Shown: one piece after another, positions 1 through 9,857 of the stretch
Position numbering within the stretch: position 1 is the first letter of the stretch
Layout of the letters: each line of letters opens with the position of its first letter
Assembly (NCBI GenBank): GCA_025594325.1
Contig: JANHCV010000002.1
Span: 992,001-1,056,000 of the forward strand
Reading direction: 5' to 3'
Source: Blastocladiella emersonii ATCC 22665
Lineage: Eukaryota > Blastocladiomycota > Blastocladiomycetes > Blastocladiales > Blastocladiaceae
Length of the DNA stretch: 64,000 bases
Program-made: the position numbers and the translations under genes
Notes under the pieces: model-generated
Told to the model about the DNA's origin: nothing
Seen by the model: only the letters and a program-made list of their open reading frames with translations
The model's database searches: none

Positions 1-1
1 G

Positions 2-976
2 AGCGACGGCACGCTGTGCGCGTGGCAGCTCGACATGCTCGCGCAGCCGCAGGAGGTGCTGGAGCTCGTGGTCCCGCCCGCGCTCGCCGCCGTGTCGCGG
101 CACCCGGGCACCGGCGGTAGCAGCTCCGCCGCCGCTGCCATCTCGGCGGCCGCCGCGGGTCCCGCCGAGGTCGGCGTCACCTGCTTCGCGTTCCCCGCCA
201 ACGAGGCCGCCGCGCTCTGGGTCGGCACCGAGCAGGGCACCGTCATGCACGTGTCGCGGTACGACCGCGCCGCCGCCAAGGCCGGCGTCGCCGACTGCTA
301 CGTCGGCCACTACGGCATGGTCACGGGGCTCGCGTTCCACCCGTCCCACGCCGCCGCCGACCACTCGGACCTGTTCCTCACCAGCAGCGTCGACTGGACC
401 GTCAAGCTGTGGCGCACGCGCAAGTCGGCGCCCCCGACCGCCGCGTCGGGCGCCGCGGGGGCCGGCGGTTCGTCGGGCTCCGCGGCCGGCGCCAACGGCA
501 GCGCGGGCAACATCAACGGACCCTCGTCGGGCACGACCGCGAGCGGCGCGCCGACGAGCCCCGTGTCGGCGCCGGGCGCCGGGCTCACGCACGTGACGCC
601 GCTGTACTCGTTCCTGGAGGCGGGCGACTACGTGTTCGACGTGGCGTGGTCGCCGACGCACCCGGCCGTGTTTGCGGCGGTCGACGGGTCGGGGCACCTC
701 GACCTGTGGAACCTCAACGAGGACACGGAGCTGTACGTGTGCCGCGTCAAGGTCGCGCCGCGCGCCCTCAACAAGGTGGCGTTCGCGCCCGACGGCCGCC
801 GCGTCGCGGTCGGCGCCGCCGACGGCCACGTCTACCTGTACGACCTCGCCGAGGCCGCCTTCGCGCCCCGCGAGGACGACTGGGTCAAGTTCCAGCGCAC
901 GCTCGTCGACATGGAGGCGCTCGAGATGGAGCGCCGGATCACCATGAGCGCGGCGGCGACGGCGACGGGCGTGTGA
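2..976 (+). CDS. Cytoplasmic dynein intermediate chain, C-terminal part (5' end outside window)
   Basis: The frame is open from base 2 and ends at TGA 974-976, giving 324 residues of the WD40 beta-propeller half of a dynein intermediate chain. This subunit scaffolds the cytoplasmic dynein motor and links heavy chains to light chains and dynactin. The opening SDGTLCAWQLDML, then GTEQGTV, DWTVKLW, a YVFDVAWSPTHPAVFA blade, HLDLWNLNEDTE and a closing GHVYLYDL blade follow the DYNC1I pattern in the family order. A Gly/Ser/Ala-rich insert of about 50 residues (bases 430-590) sits in a loop between two blades and is probably disordered. The N-terminal coiled coil and dynactin-binding region would lie upstream of the window. 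No intron is needed in this part. Family assignment is firm; the symbol is left empty because species naming varies. Confidence 0.93.
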   Translation, partial: SDGTLCAWQLDMLAQPQEVLELVVPPALAAVSRHPGTGGSSSAAAAISAAAAGPAEVGVTCFAFPANEAAALWVGTEQGTVMHVSRYDRAAAKAGVADCYVGHYGMVTGLAFHPSHAAADHSDLFLTSSVDWTVKLWRTRKSAPPTAASGAAGAGGSSGSAAGANGSAGNINGPSSGTTASGAPTSPVSAPGAGLTHVTPLYSFLEAGDYVFDVAWSPTHPAVFAAVDGSGHLDLWNLNEDTELYVCRVKVAPRALNKVAFAPDGRRVAVGAADGHVYLYDLAEAAFAPREDDWVKFQRTLVDMEALEMERRITMSAAATATGV

Positions 977-1472
977 GGAGGCGAGCAGATCGGGGTTGTG
1001 TACCGTACCGAGCGAAGTTTTGATGGATTGATTGATGTGATTCCCCGTTCTCCTGCTGATGCCGGGTCTGATGCAACGCAGCGCAAATGAAGGTCGCGCG
1101 AACTTCATGCATGCGCGCCGCCGTGCAACGCGCGCGCGACGCGACGTGCTGCCGCAGCAGCGCCACAGCGGCGTCGGCGTCGGATCGGAAAGCGGCCGCG
1201 TGACGATGAGCCGAGGCGGCGAGGAGGCGCTCAAGTGCGTGGGCCAGCTGGCAGGCCAGCTGGTGACGCCGCCGCCCCGCTGCCCGCCGACCTCGATCGA
1301 GCGCTTCTCCTCCTCCCACGCTCCCACTCCTCCGAGACGAACGCAACGTAGAGAAGACGAAGACGAAGATCATAGACCGAATCTCCATGTATGCCACCAC
1401 CACCATGAACCCTCGCCAGCGTCGCCGCAGCGCTGACCCGCCCGCTACGCTCGCTAGACCCGACCCTCCAAG
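977..1472. other. Intergenic region between dynein intermediate chain and a small membrane-protein gene
   Basis: About 500 bases with no convincing coding exon on either strand. It should hold the 3' UTR of the dynein gene and the promoter and 5' leader of the gene at 1473. A purine-rich GAAGACGAAGACGAAGA stretch lies near 1355. No TATA box is obvious. Confidence 0.5.
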
Positions 1473-2312
1473 ATGGGCGCCTTCATCAAGATTCTCTTGA
1501 TCCTGCTCGTCCTTTTCTTCGTGGCGCTGTGCGTACTCAAGCAGGTGATGCGCAAGTCGGGCAAGGCGCACGAGGCCGAGGCCGCGAAACCCTCCTCGGC
1601 CGCCGCGGGGCCGTCCAACGACCACGCCCTCGACGCCGTGTACCCGCAGGACGTGCCCGCCAACGCCGCCGCCGGGTACGCCGCCACGCCTGCCGCCCTC
1701 ATCAACAACGCCGCCCACGCCCAGCCCCTGCCGCCGCCGCCCGCGTACAGCGGCCACGTCCAGCAGCCGTACGGCGCGGGTCCCCCGCAGCAGTCGCCCT
1801 ACGGCCAGCAGCCGCCCCAGCACCACATGCAGATGCCGTACGGCGGCGGCAACATTGCCCCGCAGCCGACGGGCAGCTCGATCCACAGCTACGGCGGCGC
1901 GCCGAACCAGGGCTACGCCGCGCCCGCGGGGTACCTCGCCCCGCAGCCGCAGTACGGCCAGCCGCCCGCGCACCTCGGCCCGCAGCACACGGGTTCATCG
2001 CTCGGCGGCCATGGTGTGGCGACGCACGTCAGCGGCGGCAGCGCGTACGGGTACCCGGCGCAGGGGGCGCCGCCCACGTCGATGCCCGCGGGGCCCGGGT
2101 ACCACCAGCAGCACCAGTTCACGGGCCCGCTCCCGACGCCGTACGGCGCGCCTGTCCCGCAGCAGCAGCAGATGCCCGGCGGCGCGCCGATCGTGCCGTA
2201 CCCGACCAGCGACTACGGCGGCGCCGCGCCCGTCGGGGCGTACCCGGGCCAGCAGCAGCAGCAGCAGCAGCAGGCGCAGCAGGGCCAGCACATGCGGTAC
2301 CCGGGCGCTTGA
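1473..2312 (+). CDS. Small single-pass membrane protein with Pro/Gln/Gly/Tyr-rich tail, unknown function
   Basis: A single exon of 279 residues. The ATG at 1473 sits in a good context (CCAAGATGGGC). Residues 5-24 form one strongly hydrophobic helix, followed by a short basic stretch (KQVMRK), which suggests a signal anchor with the tail in the cytoplasm. The remaining roughly 230 residues are low-complexity: repeated YG, PPQ and QPTGSS units, PPPPAYSG, and a run of eight Gln close to the C-terminus. Two QPTGSS/QHTGSS segments look like an internal repeat. Such tails often bind WW or SH3 partners or form condensates, but that is inference. The gene converges on the FIST-like gene, with only 81 bases between stop codons. 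I recognise no family, but codon bias and the clean hydrophobic start make it a believable gene. Confidence 0.7.
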   Translation: MGAFIKILLILLVLFFVALCVLKQVMRKSGKAHEAEAAKPSSAAAGPSNDHALDAVYPQDVPANAAAGYAATPAALINNAAHAQPLPPPPAYSGHVQQPYGAGPPQQSPYGQQPPQHHMQMPYGGGNIAPQPTGSSIHSYGGAPNQGYAAPAGYLAPQPQYGQPPAHLGPQHTGSSLGGHGVATHVSGGSAYGYPAQGAPPTSMPAGPGYHQQHQFTGPLPTPYGAPVPQQQQMPGGAPIVPYPTSDYGGAAPVGAYPGQQQQQQQQAQQGQHMRYPGA

Positions 2313-2393
2313 AGGGTCCGCTCAGATGTAGACGGGCGATCACGCACACGAAATATAGAGATATCCCATGCATGCACGGCATCTATTTTCGAT

Positions 2394-3695
2394 TCATGCA
2401 ATCTCGCTCCTCTCGACGCGAAGATGCGGCTCGGCCACGTCGATGGCGACGTGCGCAAACGCGGCATGCAGCAGCGACACGCCGAGCTCCGGGTCGCGCA
2501 GCGTGAAGCCGTGCGGGCACGCTACCGTCGCGCCGTTGAGCGTCACGGACGGGGTCACGTCCAACAGATTGGCGGCTACATTCCGCAAAAGTGTGAGTGT
2601 GGGCGGCGAAGAGAGAAGGTGAGGGGAAATGGAGGCGGACCGGGATCGGCGTCGTAGAACTGCAGCAGCGTGCCGGGCACCACGGACAGGTGGGTCGCGA
2701 GCGCCAGGAAGCCGCGGCCCGGGTCGCCTGCCGTGATCTCGGTGACGAGGAACGGGGTCTCGGACTATAATCGCGTAGCTGAGCGTGAGTGCACGATCGC
2801 AAAGCCTCGCTCCGCGATAACGTACCCCCGGCGTGCACAAGCCAGCGTACAGCCGGCGCGACTTATCGTGCGACCGGCCAATTGACTTGAGCAGGACGGA
2901 CGTCGGCACCTTCTCGTCCGCATCCTTGGCCGCGTTCGGGTCCGCGAGCCCGAGCACCACGTTCCCCTGCGACCGCAGGACGACCTGCTGCGGGCCGAGC
3001 GGACGCAGCCCGCGCCACTCCATCCCCACGCTCACAACACCCGTGCCGGCATCCGGGACCGACAGCGCCGCACCGACGTACCCCTGCGCCAGCGTGGCGG
3101 CGCCGGGCCCGTACAGCGTGAACGGATTCCCGTTGATGAACGGCGTCGGGCCCGCGACGATCCCGACCACCGCCGCGTTCGGGAACACGTCGTCGAGCGC
3201 GCGCGTGAACCCCGGCCCGTCGTGCCCGTGGCCCGCGGTCCCGTCGCCCATGCCGAGGACCAGGCGGACGCTCGCCGGGCTCACATCCGCCAACGCCGCG
3301 GGCAGCGCACGCGCCGGCTCGGGTGCCAGCTCGACGCCGAACCGCTCGGCGGACTCGGTGCCCCACTGCGACCGTGGGAGCGACATGCGCGCGTCCCCGT
3401 CGTTGGCGGATGAGGAGGTGGTCGTCGGGCGGTGCCACCGGCCCACGGCGACGGTGCCCGAGGTCCAGTCGGGCGCGGCGAACGGCGTCCAGTCCGCGGA
3501 CCCGGACGCGGTCAGGTGTACGGCGAGCGAAGGGGACGGCGCGGGTGTGACGGCTTCGGTCGCCTCGGGCGTCAGGATGCCGCCGATCACGTCCGGGCGC
3601 GACAGAAGCGACGCGGGCGCCGGGCGCGAGCGCAGCGTGGCCAGCGTCAGGCTGGCAATCCCGCGCGTGGGGCGGTGCATGAGTGTGCGATACAT
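2394..3695 (-). CDS. FIST-domain-like protein with probable mitochondrial presequence
   Basis: Modelled as complement(2394..2575, 2641..2764, 2826..3695), 391 residues. Introns are 2765-2825 (GTACGT...TATAG) and 2576-2640 (GTCCGC...TGTAG), both in phase. The N-terminus (MYRTLMHRPTRG..., with several Arg and Ser and no acidic residue) looks like a mitochondrial targeting peptide. The core has the Gly-rich LVLGMGDGT, NAAVVGIVAG and LYGPGAATLAQGYVGAAL stretches and then, after the first intron, FLVTEITAGDP and VVPGTLLQFYDADP. These resemble the N- and C-terminal halves of the FIST sensor domain known from bacterial proteins and eukaryotic FBXO22, but no F-box is present. Function in fungi is unknown; small-ligand sensing is the usual guess for FIST. 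An ATG further upstream (near 3810) is possible but would bury the presequence. The family call is tentative; the exon structure is more secure. Confidence 0.55.
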   Translation of the reverse strand: MYRTLMHRPTRGIASLTLATLRSRPAPASLLSRPDVIGGILTPEATEAVTPAPSPSLAVHLTASGSADWTPFAAPDWTSGTVAVGRWHRPTTTSSSANDGDARMSLPRSQWGTESAERFGVELAPEPARALPAALADVSPASVRLVLGMGDGTAGHGHDGPGFTRALDDVFPNAAVVGIVAGPTPFINGNPFTLYGPGAATLAQGYVGAALSVPDAGTGVVSVGMEWRGLRPLGPQQVVLRSQGNVVLGLADPNAAKDADEKVPTSVLLKSIGRSHDKSRRLYAGLCTPGVRYRGARLCDRALTLSYAIIVRDPVPRHRDHGRRPGPRLPGARDPPVRGARHAAAVLRRRSRSASISPHLLSSPPTLTLLRNVAANLLDVTPSVTLNGATVACPHGFTLRDPELGVSLLHAAFAHVAIDVAEPHLRVERSEIA

Positions 3696-3968
3696 GGTTG
3701 CGATGGGTCGGTCGTTCCAAGTGGAAGGGGCGAGGAGAGGGAGGAGCTCGTTCCGATCGACACGCGCGCCGAGCGATCGCCGCGAGACAAAAGCGCGCCT
3801 CGCAAACATCAGGTGACGCGTGCTTCGATGCACCGCGCGCCGTTCATGCTGCGCCCCTGCTCTCGTTGGGCTCTTGCCCTTCCCCTCTGGAATCGCAGCA
3901 TCGAGGCCCATGAATCGTGCGCGACTATGCGCAACCTTCTCTCCTTGAACCAACACCGCGAAACTACC

Positions 3969-5076
3969 ATGTCGGAAGCCGCCCCCGCCACGGCGGCACT
4001 CGCCGATGAGGGCTCGACGCCGCCTGCTTCCACCGAGTCGGCCCTCTCGCTTGCCTCGCTGCTCCCGGCCTTGCCCTCGATCGAGCCACAGCCGATTACT
4101 TTGACGGATTCGGCGCCTTCGCCTGTGCAATCGGCATCAGCGGCCGTTGAGCTTCCCCCGACTGAGCCGAGTTTGACCGGCTCGGCGACACCTCCCTCGC
4201 CATCGGAGCAGGCGGCACCTGAGCTCCCTCCGACTGCATCGACGGTGCCAGCCCGAGACCCCCCGCGACTCTCGGACGCTGTAGCCTACATTGACGAGGT
4301 CAAGCGCTGGTTTGGAACGGACATGGCTGGGTACAAGTAGTTTCTTGCGATTATGAACGGCTACAAGGCCGGGAAGTACGTCAGTTTCGCCCTATGCCGC
4401 GAGGCAGGTGCTCACCCACCCACGCCATGTAGAATCGACCAAGCAACGGTCATGTCGCAAATCGCGGCCGCCCTCCACGGCTGCCCCAAGCTGATCCTCA
4501 GGTTCAACCTCTTCCTCCCGCCCGGCTTCTCAATGGAAACGACCGGGAATCCCGAGCGCCCCGTCAAGCTCATAGCGCCCAAGGGAGGCGAGAACCCGTC
4601 CGTGCTACCGACGGCTAGCGTAGCTGCTTCCAGGTCCTTCTGCGCCCTCGAACCCGCTTCCGCCAGGTGACGCCGTTGGCCCCGATTCTTCTCGCATGAA
4701 GAGCGCCATTTCGTACAGCGCCAAGATCAAGCGCTCGTTTGGAGAGGACAGGGAGGGGTACCAGCGGTTTCTCGCGATATTGACGGACTTCAAGGACACG
4801 AAGTGCGTCTACCGCACGGCACACCAAAGAGCGTCGCACTCACCCACCTTGCTCTGCATGTGCAGGATCGACATCCCAACGACCATGTCGCGCATCGCGA
4901 ACGTCTTCCACGGCTCCCCCGACCTGATCCTCGGGTTCAACACTTTTCGTCCACCCGGGCACTCGATTGAGCTGAACGGGAACGCTGTGTTGTTTCCTGT
5001 CAATGTTACTGCACCCAACGGCGTCGAGACCCCGCCCGCGCGGCCCGTTGCTACCGGCTCCGCGGTGGTCGCGTAA
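3969..5076 (+). pseudogene. Decayed Sin3 paralogue carrying two tandem PAH1-like units
   Basis: From ATG 3969 an open frame gives a Ser/Pro/Ala-rich leader and then a paired amphipathic helix matching PAH1 of the full Sin3 gene at 47704 (DAVAYIDEVKRWFG here, DALSYLEEVKRQFA there). The frame is cut by TAG at 4338-4340, exactly where Sin3 has the Gln of the TQFLDIM segment, so one C-to-T change explains the stop. Beyond it the unit resumes (FLAIMNGYKAGK), crosses an intron (GTACGT...TGTAG, about 4376-4430) and continues IDQATVMSQIAAALHGCPKL. A second unit (from about 4663, on a shifted frame) reads SAKIKRSFGEDREGYQRFL, crosses another intron (GTGCGT...TGCAG) and continues DIPTTMSRIANVFHG. Both introns sit at the same position as the intron of true Sin3. 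PAH2, PAH3 and the deacetylase-interaction region are missing. A stop overlapping GTAAGT ends the second unit. Confidence 0.75.
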
Positions 5077-5318
5077 GTTCCAGCATCATCAAGTCGTCCT
5101 TCCTCGGTTTCCGCCTCGCTCCATGCGTCACAACCCGCCGGCGACTCGCGGCCCTGGCGCACCCGCGAGACGCGTCGCGAAATCATGTGTTTGGCGCGTG
5201 GGGGTGAACGCCACGCCGGCTGCCACTCGTCGCTCTCTTCTCTCCTCTCCATCTTGTACTACCCATGCATCATCAGTTCATGAATCATTTTGCTCAACAG
5301 TAGCTGCAATCCGCTCCC

Positions 5319-6079
5319 ATGACCTCCACGGCCTCCTTGAACGCAACGCCGTTCCCGTTTCCGCAGCTCTACTCGTTCCCGCCATTCTTCACGTATGCCG
5401 GCACCTACACCGCGAGCCGATGCAACCGAAGCTCACGGGACGGGTGACTGACGCTGTAGTCTGCAGCCGCATGAACCATCACGCGTCAAGCAGGTCGCGG
5501 CGTGGCTCGACCTGATCCGCGCCTACTGCGCCCACCACAAGCTGTACCGCCTCGACATGGACTCGGCCGCGTCGCTCGACCTGTTCAAGAACGCGGCCAT
5601 CGGAAGTAAGTCTGTCCATCGACTTCGCGGTCTCCCCGCTGTCACTGACGCGTCGCGATGGTGCGTAGGGACGGTGCCGCGTGACATGCTTGCCCTGCTG
5701 TTCCGTGAAGCCGTCAAGGCGGGACTGGCCGAGTGGTCGACGCCCAAGGACACGACGCGCGTGCTGGTCCTCTGGAAGTCGGTCGCCGAGTGGGCCGCGG
5801 CCATGGTCGAGTGGGCGCGCAACGCCGGGTTCACGGACACGGTTATGACCGGGTACGAGCTCCGGTTCGGCGACTACGTGACAGACGCTGGTACGACTCG
5901 CCGCGCCGCGCGACCGAAGCGTTTGCACACAACTAACGCGGGGCATGGTAGACTTTTACGGCATGGACGAGGTCCTGTTCTGCCGCGTCATCCAGCACCT
6001 CGCCAAGCAGAAGCGCGTCGTCATGGTCAACGAGTCCAAGGTCGCCGACGAGCTCGGGTTCAAGTTTTTGCCGTCGTAG
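5319..6079 (+). CDS. VPS25: ESCRT-II subunit VPS25
   Basis: Join 5319..5392, 5460..5605, 5669..5890, 5952..6079 gives 189 residues, close to the usual 175-200. VPS25 is the two-copy arm of the ESCRT-II complex; it recruits VPS20/CHMP6 on endosomes during multivesicular-body sorting. The N-terminus has the diagnostic QLYSFPPFFTLQP motif that docks onto VPS22/VPS36, split by intron 1. After it come VKQVAAWLDLI (first winged helix), then LALLFREAVKAGLAEW and a VLVLWKSVAEWAAAM segment, and finally FYGMDEVLFCRVIQHLAKQ in the second winged helix, as in animal and yeast VPS25. Introns start GTATGC, GTAAGT and GTACGA and all end TAG. The start ATG lies 25 codons before the first splice site and gives the expected short leader. 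The stop is TAG. Only about 245 bases separate it from the P2X-like gene. Confidence 0.93.
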
Positions 6080-6324
6080 CCGTCAATACACGCGCGTTTT
6101 GTCTCCCTCTTCGCTCCCTCTCGCGTTGTCGACCATCGTGGTCCAGGCGGCCCATGATGATGCCACATGGCGGCGCCGCAGCACGTTCCAGATCGGGGCT
6201 CAGCGCTTCTGCACGTTCGGAGCCGCTTCGCCACAGGGCGCGCGAATTCGCTCCTCTTCTTGAGCTCCCACGCGGAGTCCACGCTCTCTCCCCGCAACAC
6301 ACCGATCACGTAGCACATGTAAAA

Positions 6325-7776
6325 ATGCCCAAGTGGGACTGGGACGACATCTTCGCGTACGACACCTTCAAGGTCGTCCGGGTGCGCGACCGGCGGCTCG
6401 GGCTCGTCTACTACTCGTGCTCCATCGCGATTGCTGTGTACATCCTCTACTCGATCATCTCGCAGCAGCTGTACCTGCAGCGCGAGCCCGTGACGGGCGG
6501 CTCGGTCCGCATCACGATCCAGCCGCCGCCCGGCGTCCCCGGCACACCCGACTACTGCAGCAAGGCGCCCAACGGATGCGTCTACTACGATGGGATGCAG
6601 GTCACGCCCAGCAACGACCTCAACGGCGTCATCTTCGTCACCACCCGCGTCACCGTGTCCAACACGACCACCGCGTCGCCGAACTGCGGCTACGGCGCCC
6701 TCAACCCGCCCTCGGTTGACTGTATTCCGCAGATCGACCGCGCCTCGTCGCGCACCTACTACGCGGCTAACATTGAGGACTACACGGTACGCGCTCGAGC
6801 TCAGCGGGAGCGTGGAACGCGCGCACGCTGACGCAGTGGCCCTTAGCTCATGGTCGAGCACACGGCCCGCGGCAAGTCGACGTCGCGCTCGGCCCGCAAC
6901 GGCGACCTGCTCGGCTCGCTCAAGAGTAAGACCGGGTCGCCCATTGCCGTCTACGTCCCGACCCAGTCCAACGCCGAGACCACCAAGCTCGCCACGGCCA
7001 TGGTCGACGGCGCGGCCAACCGCATCGTCGCTCGCTCGCCCTCGGTCGCTGGCGATGTCATGACCAGTACGTTGATGTGTATCGACGCGGGCCGCTGCAG
7101 ACGCTGACTTGAAGCGCTCCCAGTCCGCCAGCTCCTTGACGCCGCCGACCTCTCGAGCCTGGACGTCAAGTCGACCGCGCCCGGCGCCGGCGCCAACGAG
7201 ACGGTCCGCGAGAGCGGCATCGTCATCCTCGTCATGGTCACGTATACGAACCGGCGCGACGACTCGTCGGCGCTCACGTACTCGTACGACGTAAGCAACG
7301 TGTCGGGCGCCGAGGCCAAGGTACACACGCCACCGTTTCCCTCATTCGCCCTAGCGCGCAGTGGAACTGACCCTCCGCCCGCGCCCTAGTTCCTCGAGTC
7401 GGTCCCGATCACCAACGCAGCGGGTTCGACGACGATCCAGATCCGCAACCGGCACGGCCTGCGCATCGTGTTCACGCAGACGGGCATGCTCGGCGAGTTC
7501 CAGCTCATGGCGCTGCTGACCAACCTGGTCGCCTCGCTCGCCATGCTCCGCGTCGCCATCTTCGGCGTCGAGTTCCTCATGGTATGGGTCCTCCCGCAGC
7601 GCAAGGCGTACCGCGCCTACAAGGTGCAGGTCACGGCCGACTTTTCGGAGCTCCGCGAGCGCTCGCCCGAGCGCGGCCGCCAGCCCGGCGCCGCGTTGGC
7701 GGATAACGGCAAGAACGACAGTATCGTCCTGCCCGTCATCAACCACGACGAGCAGCCTAAGCTCGAGTCGGTGTGA
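6325..7776 (+). CDS. P2X-type ATP-gated cation channel homologue
   Basis: Join 6325..6786, 6847..7066, 7124..7320, 7390..7776, 421 residues. Two membrane segments (about 26-46 and 332-358) flank a large extracellular loop, the trimeric P2X topology. The N-terminus carries the family's YxTxK signature as Y12-D-T-F-K16. The loop holds LRE/RESGIVILVMV-type sequence before the last exon, and NRHGLRIVFTQTGMLGEFQL leads into TM2 in the same order as GIRFDILV...GKFD in animal P2X. P2X receptors are known from animals, amoebae, algae and early-diverging fungi including Allomyces; in Dictyostelium they act on contractile vacuoles. Only four ectodomain cysteines are seen (animal channels have ten). The K-x-K pair that contacts ATP after TM1 reads R62-I-T, and no clear NFR motif is visible, so the ligand may differ. 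Introns start GTACGC, GTACGT and GTACAC. Low sequence identity is normal for this family. Confidence 0.83.
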
Positions 7777-7887
7777 GATATCAGTTAGAGTGGGGGGAGA
7801 TAGAGATCAGCTAGACGGTGCTCGCAGAAGCCCAACCAGCATCTAATCATTCATTCAATACAAATCGTTTGATCACACACGCGTCCG

Positions 7888-9495
7888 TCACAGGTGAGCC
7901 GCGCCGCCGCCGCTCGGACGCCGCGCCAGCGTCGCGTCGGCCATGTAATCGTCCAGGATCTCGTCCGTCGCGTCGTCATCCGCCGCCGTGCTCCAGTCGA
8001 CCGGTGCGGCCGACCCGGGACTGCGCTGCACGAGACCCGGTCCACGGCCGAACCCCGTCGACGTCGCCGCGAGCGGGGCGAGCGGGACGCCGGCGCGCGT
8101 GAGCCGCGTCGACGCGGTGCGCGTGGGACGCGCCGGTCCCGCCGCGACCGGGCTCGCAACGGCGTCGGGCAAGATCCCAGGCTGGCGGCGCGGCACCGAC
8201 CGCTGCTGCTGCGCGGCCCGTTCCTGCATCGCCTTGCGCGCAATCGCCGACTGGCGCCGCGTCTGATACACGGTCATGAGGCCGTAGAAGATGGCGCCCG
8301 CGGCGACGAGCACGCTGACAACGACACCGACGATAACCGCGGGCGGCGCATTGAACAGGTTGACCGCCGTGCCCGCGGCATCGGACCCGTCGGCCGACCG
8401 CACGCCGCTCCCCGTCGCTGCCGAGTCCTCGATCAGGTTGGGCGGGACGGCCGACGCGCCGCCCACGGCCGCGACCGCGGGGACACAGCCCATGTACGCG
8501 GCGGCCTCGGTCGTCGCGTACCCGCACCGGTCCTTGGCCGCGTCCGGGTCGAGGAGCGCGCCGGGCACGTCGTAGCGGCCGTCGCTCGAGAAAACGAGCG
8601 GGTCGTGCATCATGGCGTCGAACCGGTTGAGGTACCACGTGCGGTGCGCGAGCACGCGTGCGTCCTTAGTCGCGCGACACACCCCGGGGTCGGCGATCGC
8701 GGCGCGCAGCGAGTCGAGTCGCTCCTTGAGCGACGTTGTGTTCAGCGCGAGCCCCGGCGCGCCCCACGCGAGACTCGCGGCAACGCACGCGTCGGGCCCG
8801 TTCCCGTTGGTCGACTCCCACCGGTAGTGGTAGACGAGATCCGCGAGCACGCCCGCGAGACCCCACCGGTGCGTCGCGACCGAGCAGTCGAGCACCGAGC
8901 GGTGGAACTCGGCAAAGTTGCGCACCACCGAGTGTGGTTCGCCCGCGTTGTGCAGCATCGACGCCAGGAGCACCGGCGAACTCGCCTTGAGAGAGCGGAA
9001 CGCCGTGTACGCCTGCGGCACGCGCGCCATCATGTACGACGATAGGTTGATGGGGAGGTAGATGCCCGAGCGGTTGAGCGTGTCGAGCGGCGCCAGGCCC
9101 TTGCCGAGCTGGAAGCACACTTTCGACGAGTTCGGGTCGGGCCGGCACAGGAACGCGTTCTGGCACGCGGCACGGCCGACGGCGGCGAGGCGCAGGACCG
9201 GGTCATCAGGATCGAGGCCGTCGGCGGCCGGATCGTACGGCTGCAGCGTGGGCGGGGGCTGGGCGACGGTCGAGGTCGAGGTCGCGGTCGCCGTGCCCGT
9301 CGCTGTTACGGTCCCCGTGGGGCGAGTAGAGGGCAGCGCCGTAGCCGATGCGGAGCTAGTCGAAGAACCCGTCGACGTGGCGCTCGACGAGGCCGAGGAC
9401 CCCGGCGCGGCGAGAAAGTCGTGCGTGCTCGAGGCCAAGTCGCTCTCCGTCGCCGTGGTCGAGGCAGCGCTCGTGCCGGACTTTGAGCGCGCCAT
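7888..9495 (-). CDS. Single-pass membrane protein with Ser/Thr-rich N-terminus and Cys-containing domain, unknown family
   Basis: One exon, 535 residues, ATG at 9495. Residues 1-85 are almost entirely Ser, Thr and Ala, a likely O-glycosylated stalk. Residues about 95-365 form a folded-looking region with several Cys (for example ACQNAFLCRP, KVCFQL, LDCSV, DRCGYATTE, YMGCVP) and many Trp/Tyr. One hydrophobic helix near 387-408 (VIVGVVVSVLVAAGAIFYGLM, shown in part) precedes a basic YQTRRQSAIARK stop-transfer and a Pro/Arg-rich cytoplasmic tail of about 120 residues. This suggests a plasma-membrane receptor or wall-sensor layout, but no classical signal peptide is visible, so an unseen upstream exon could carry one. 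I do not recognise the family. It is divergent from the large gene at 9858 and converges on the P2X-like gene. Confidence 0.72.
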   Translation of the reverse strand: MARSKSGTSAASTTATESDLASSTHDFLAAPGSSASSSATSTGSSTSSASATALPSTRPTGTVTATGTATATSTSTVAQPPPTLQPYDPAADGLDPDDPVLRLAAVGRAACQNAFLCRPDPNSSKVCFQLGKGLAPLDTLNRSGIYLPINLSSYMMARVPQAYTAFRSLKASSPVLLASMLHNAGEPHSVVRNFAEFHRSVLDCSVATHRWGLAGVLADLVYHYRWESTNGNGPDACVAASLAWGAPGLALNTTSLKERLDSLRAAIADPGVCRATKDARVLAHRTWYLNRFDAMMHDPLVFSSDGRYDVPGALLDPDAAKDRCGYATTEAAAYMGCVPAVAAVGGASAVPPNLIEDSAATGSGVRSADGSDAAGTAVNLFNAPPAVIVGVVVSVLVAAGAIFYGLMTVYQTRRQSAIARKAMQERAAQQQRSVPRRQPGILPDAVASPVAAGPARPTRTASTRLTRAGVPLAPLAATSTGFGRGPGLVQRSPGSAAPVDWSTAADDDATDEILDDYMADATLARRPSGGGAAHL

Positions 9496-9857
9496 GGCCG
9501 TGATTCATGGGTTCAGGGACAGGGGATAACATTGCACGAGCTTCGAAGCAGCTTCTTCATATTCGTGGTTGCATGGGATGAGAGACGCTGGGAGACAGTC
9601 TGAAACGGGCGGCGAATTTCTCACCGTAAGCAAAATCGTGCACCCGCGACGCATCGACTCCCAGCTGGCGAGAAAAAATGTGAGTCGCGATTTCTGAAGC
9701 TAACTCCGACCCCGTCCCGATTTTCTCCCTCAACAATCAACAACGAGTACCCATGTATACGCGGCCTGAGTGATAGCAAATTGCTCTCTTGGTAAGGTCC
9801 ATCCATGTAAACCTCATGAATCGCCCATGTAACCGAGGAACCCGCCTGAGCTTGACC
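9496..9857. promoter_or_regulatory. Divergent intergenic region, 7888 gene (left) and 9858 gene (right)
   Basis: 362 bases between two divergent starts, clearly richer in A+T (9620-9800) than the flanking exons, so probably a shared promoter. No clear TATA box or named factor site was recognised. An in-frame ATG at 9816 could extend the right-hand protein by 14 residues. Confidence 0.45.
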
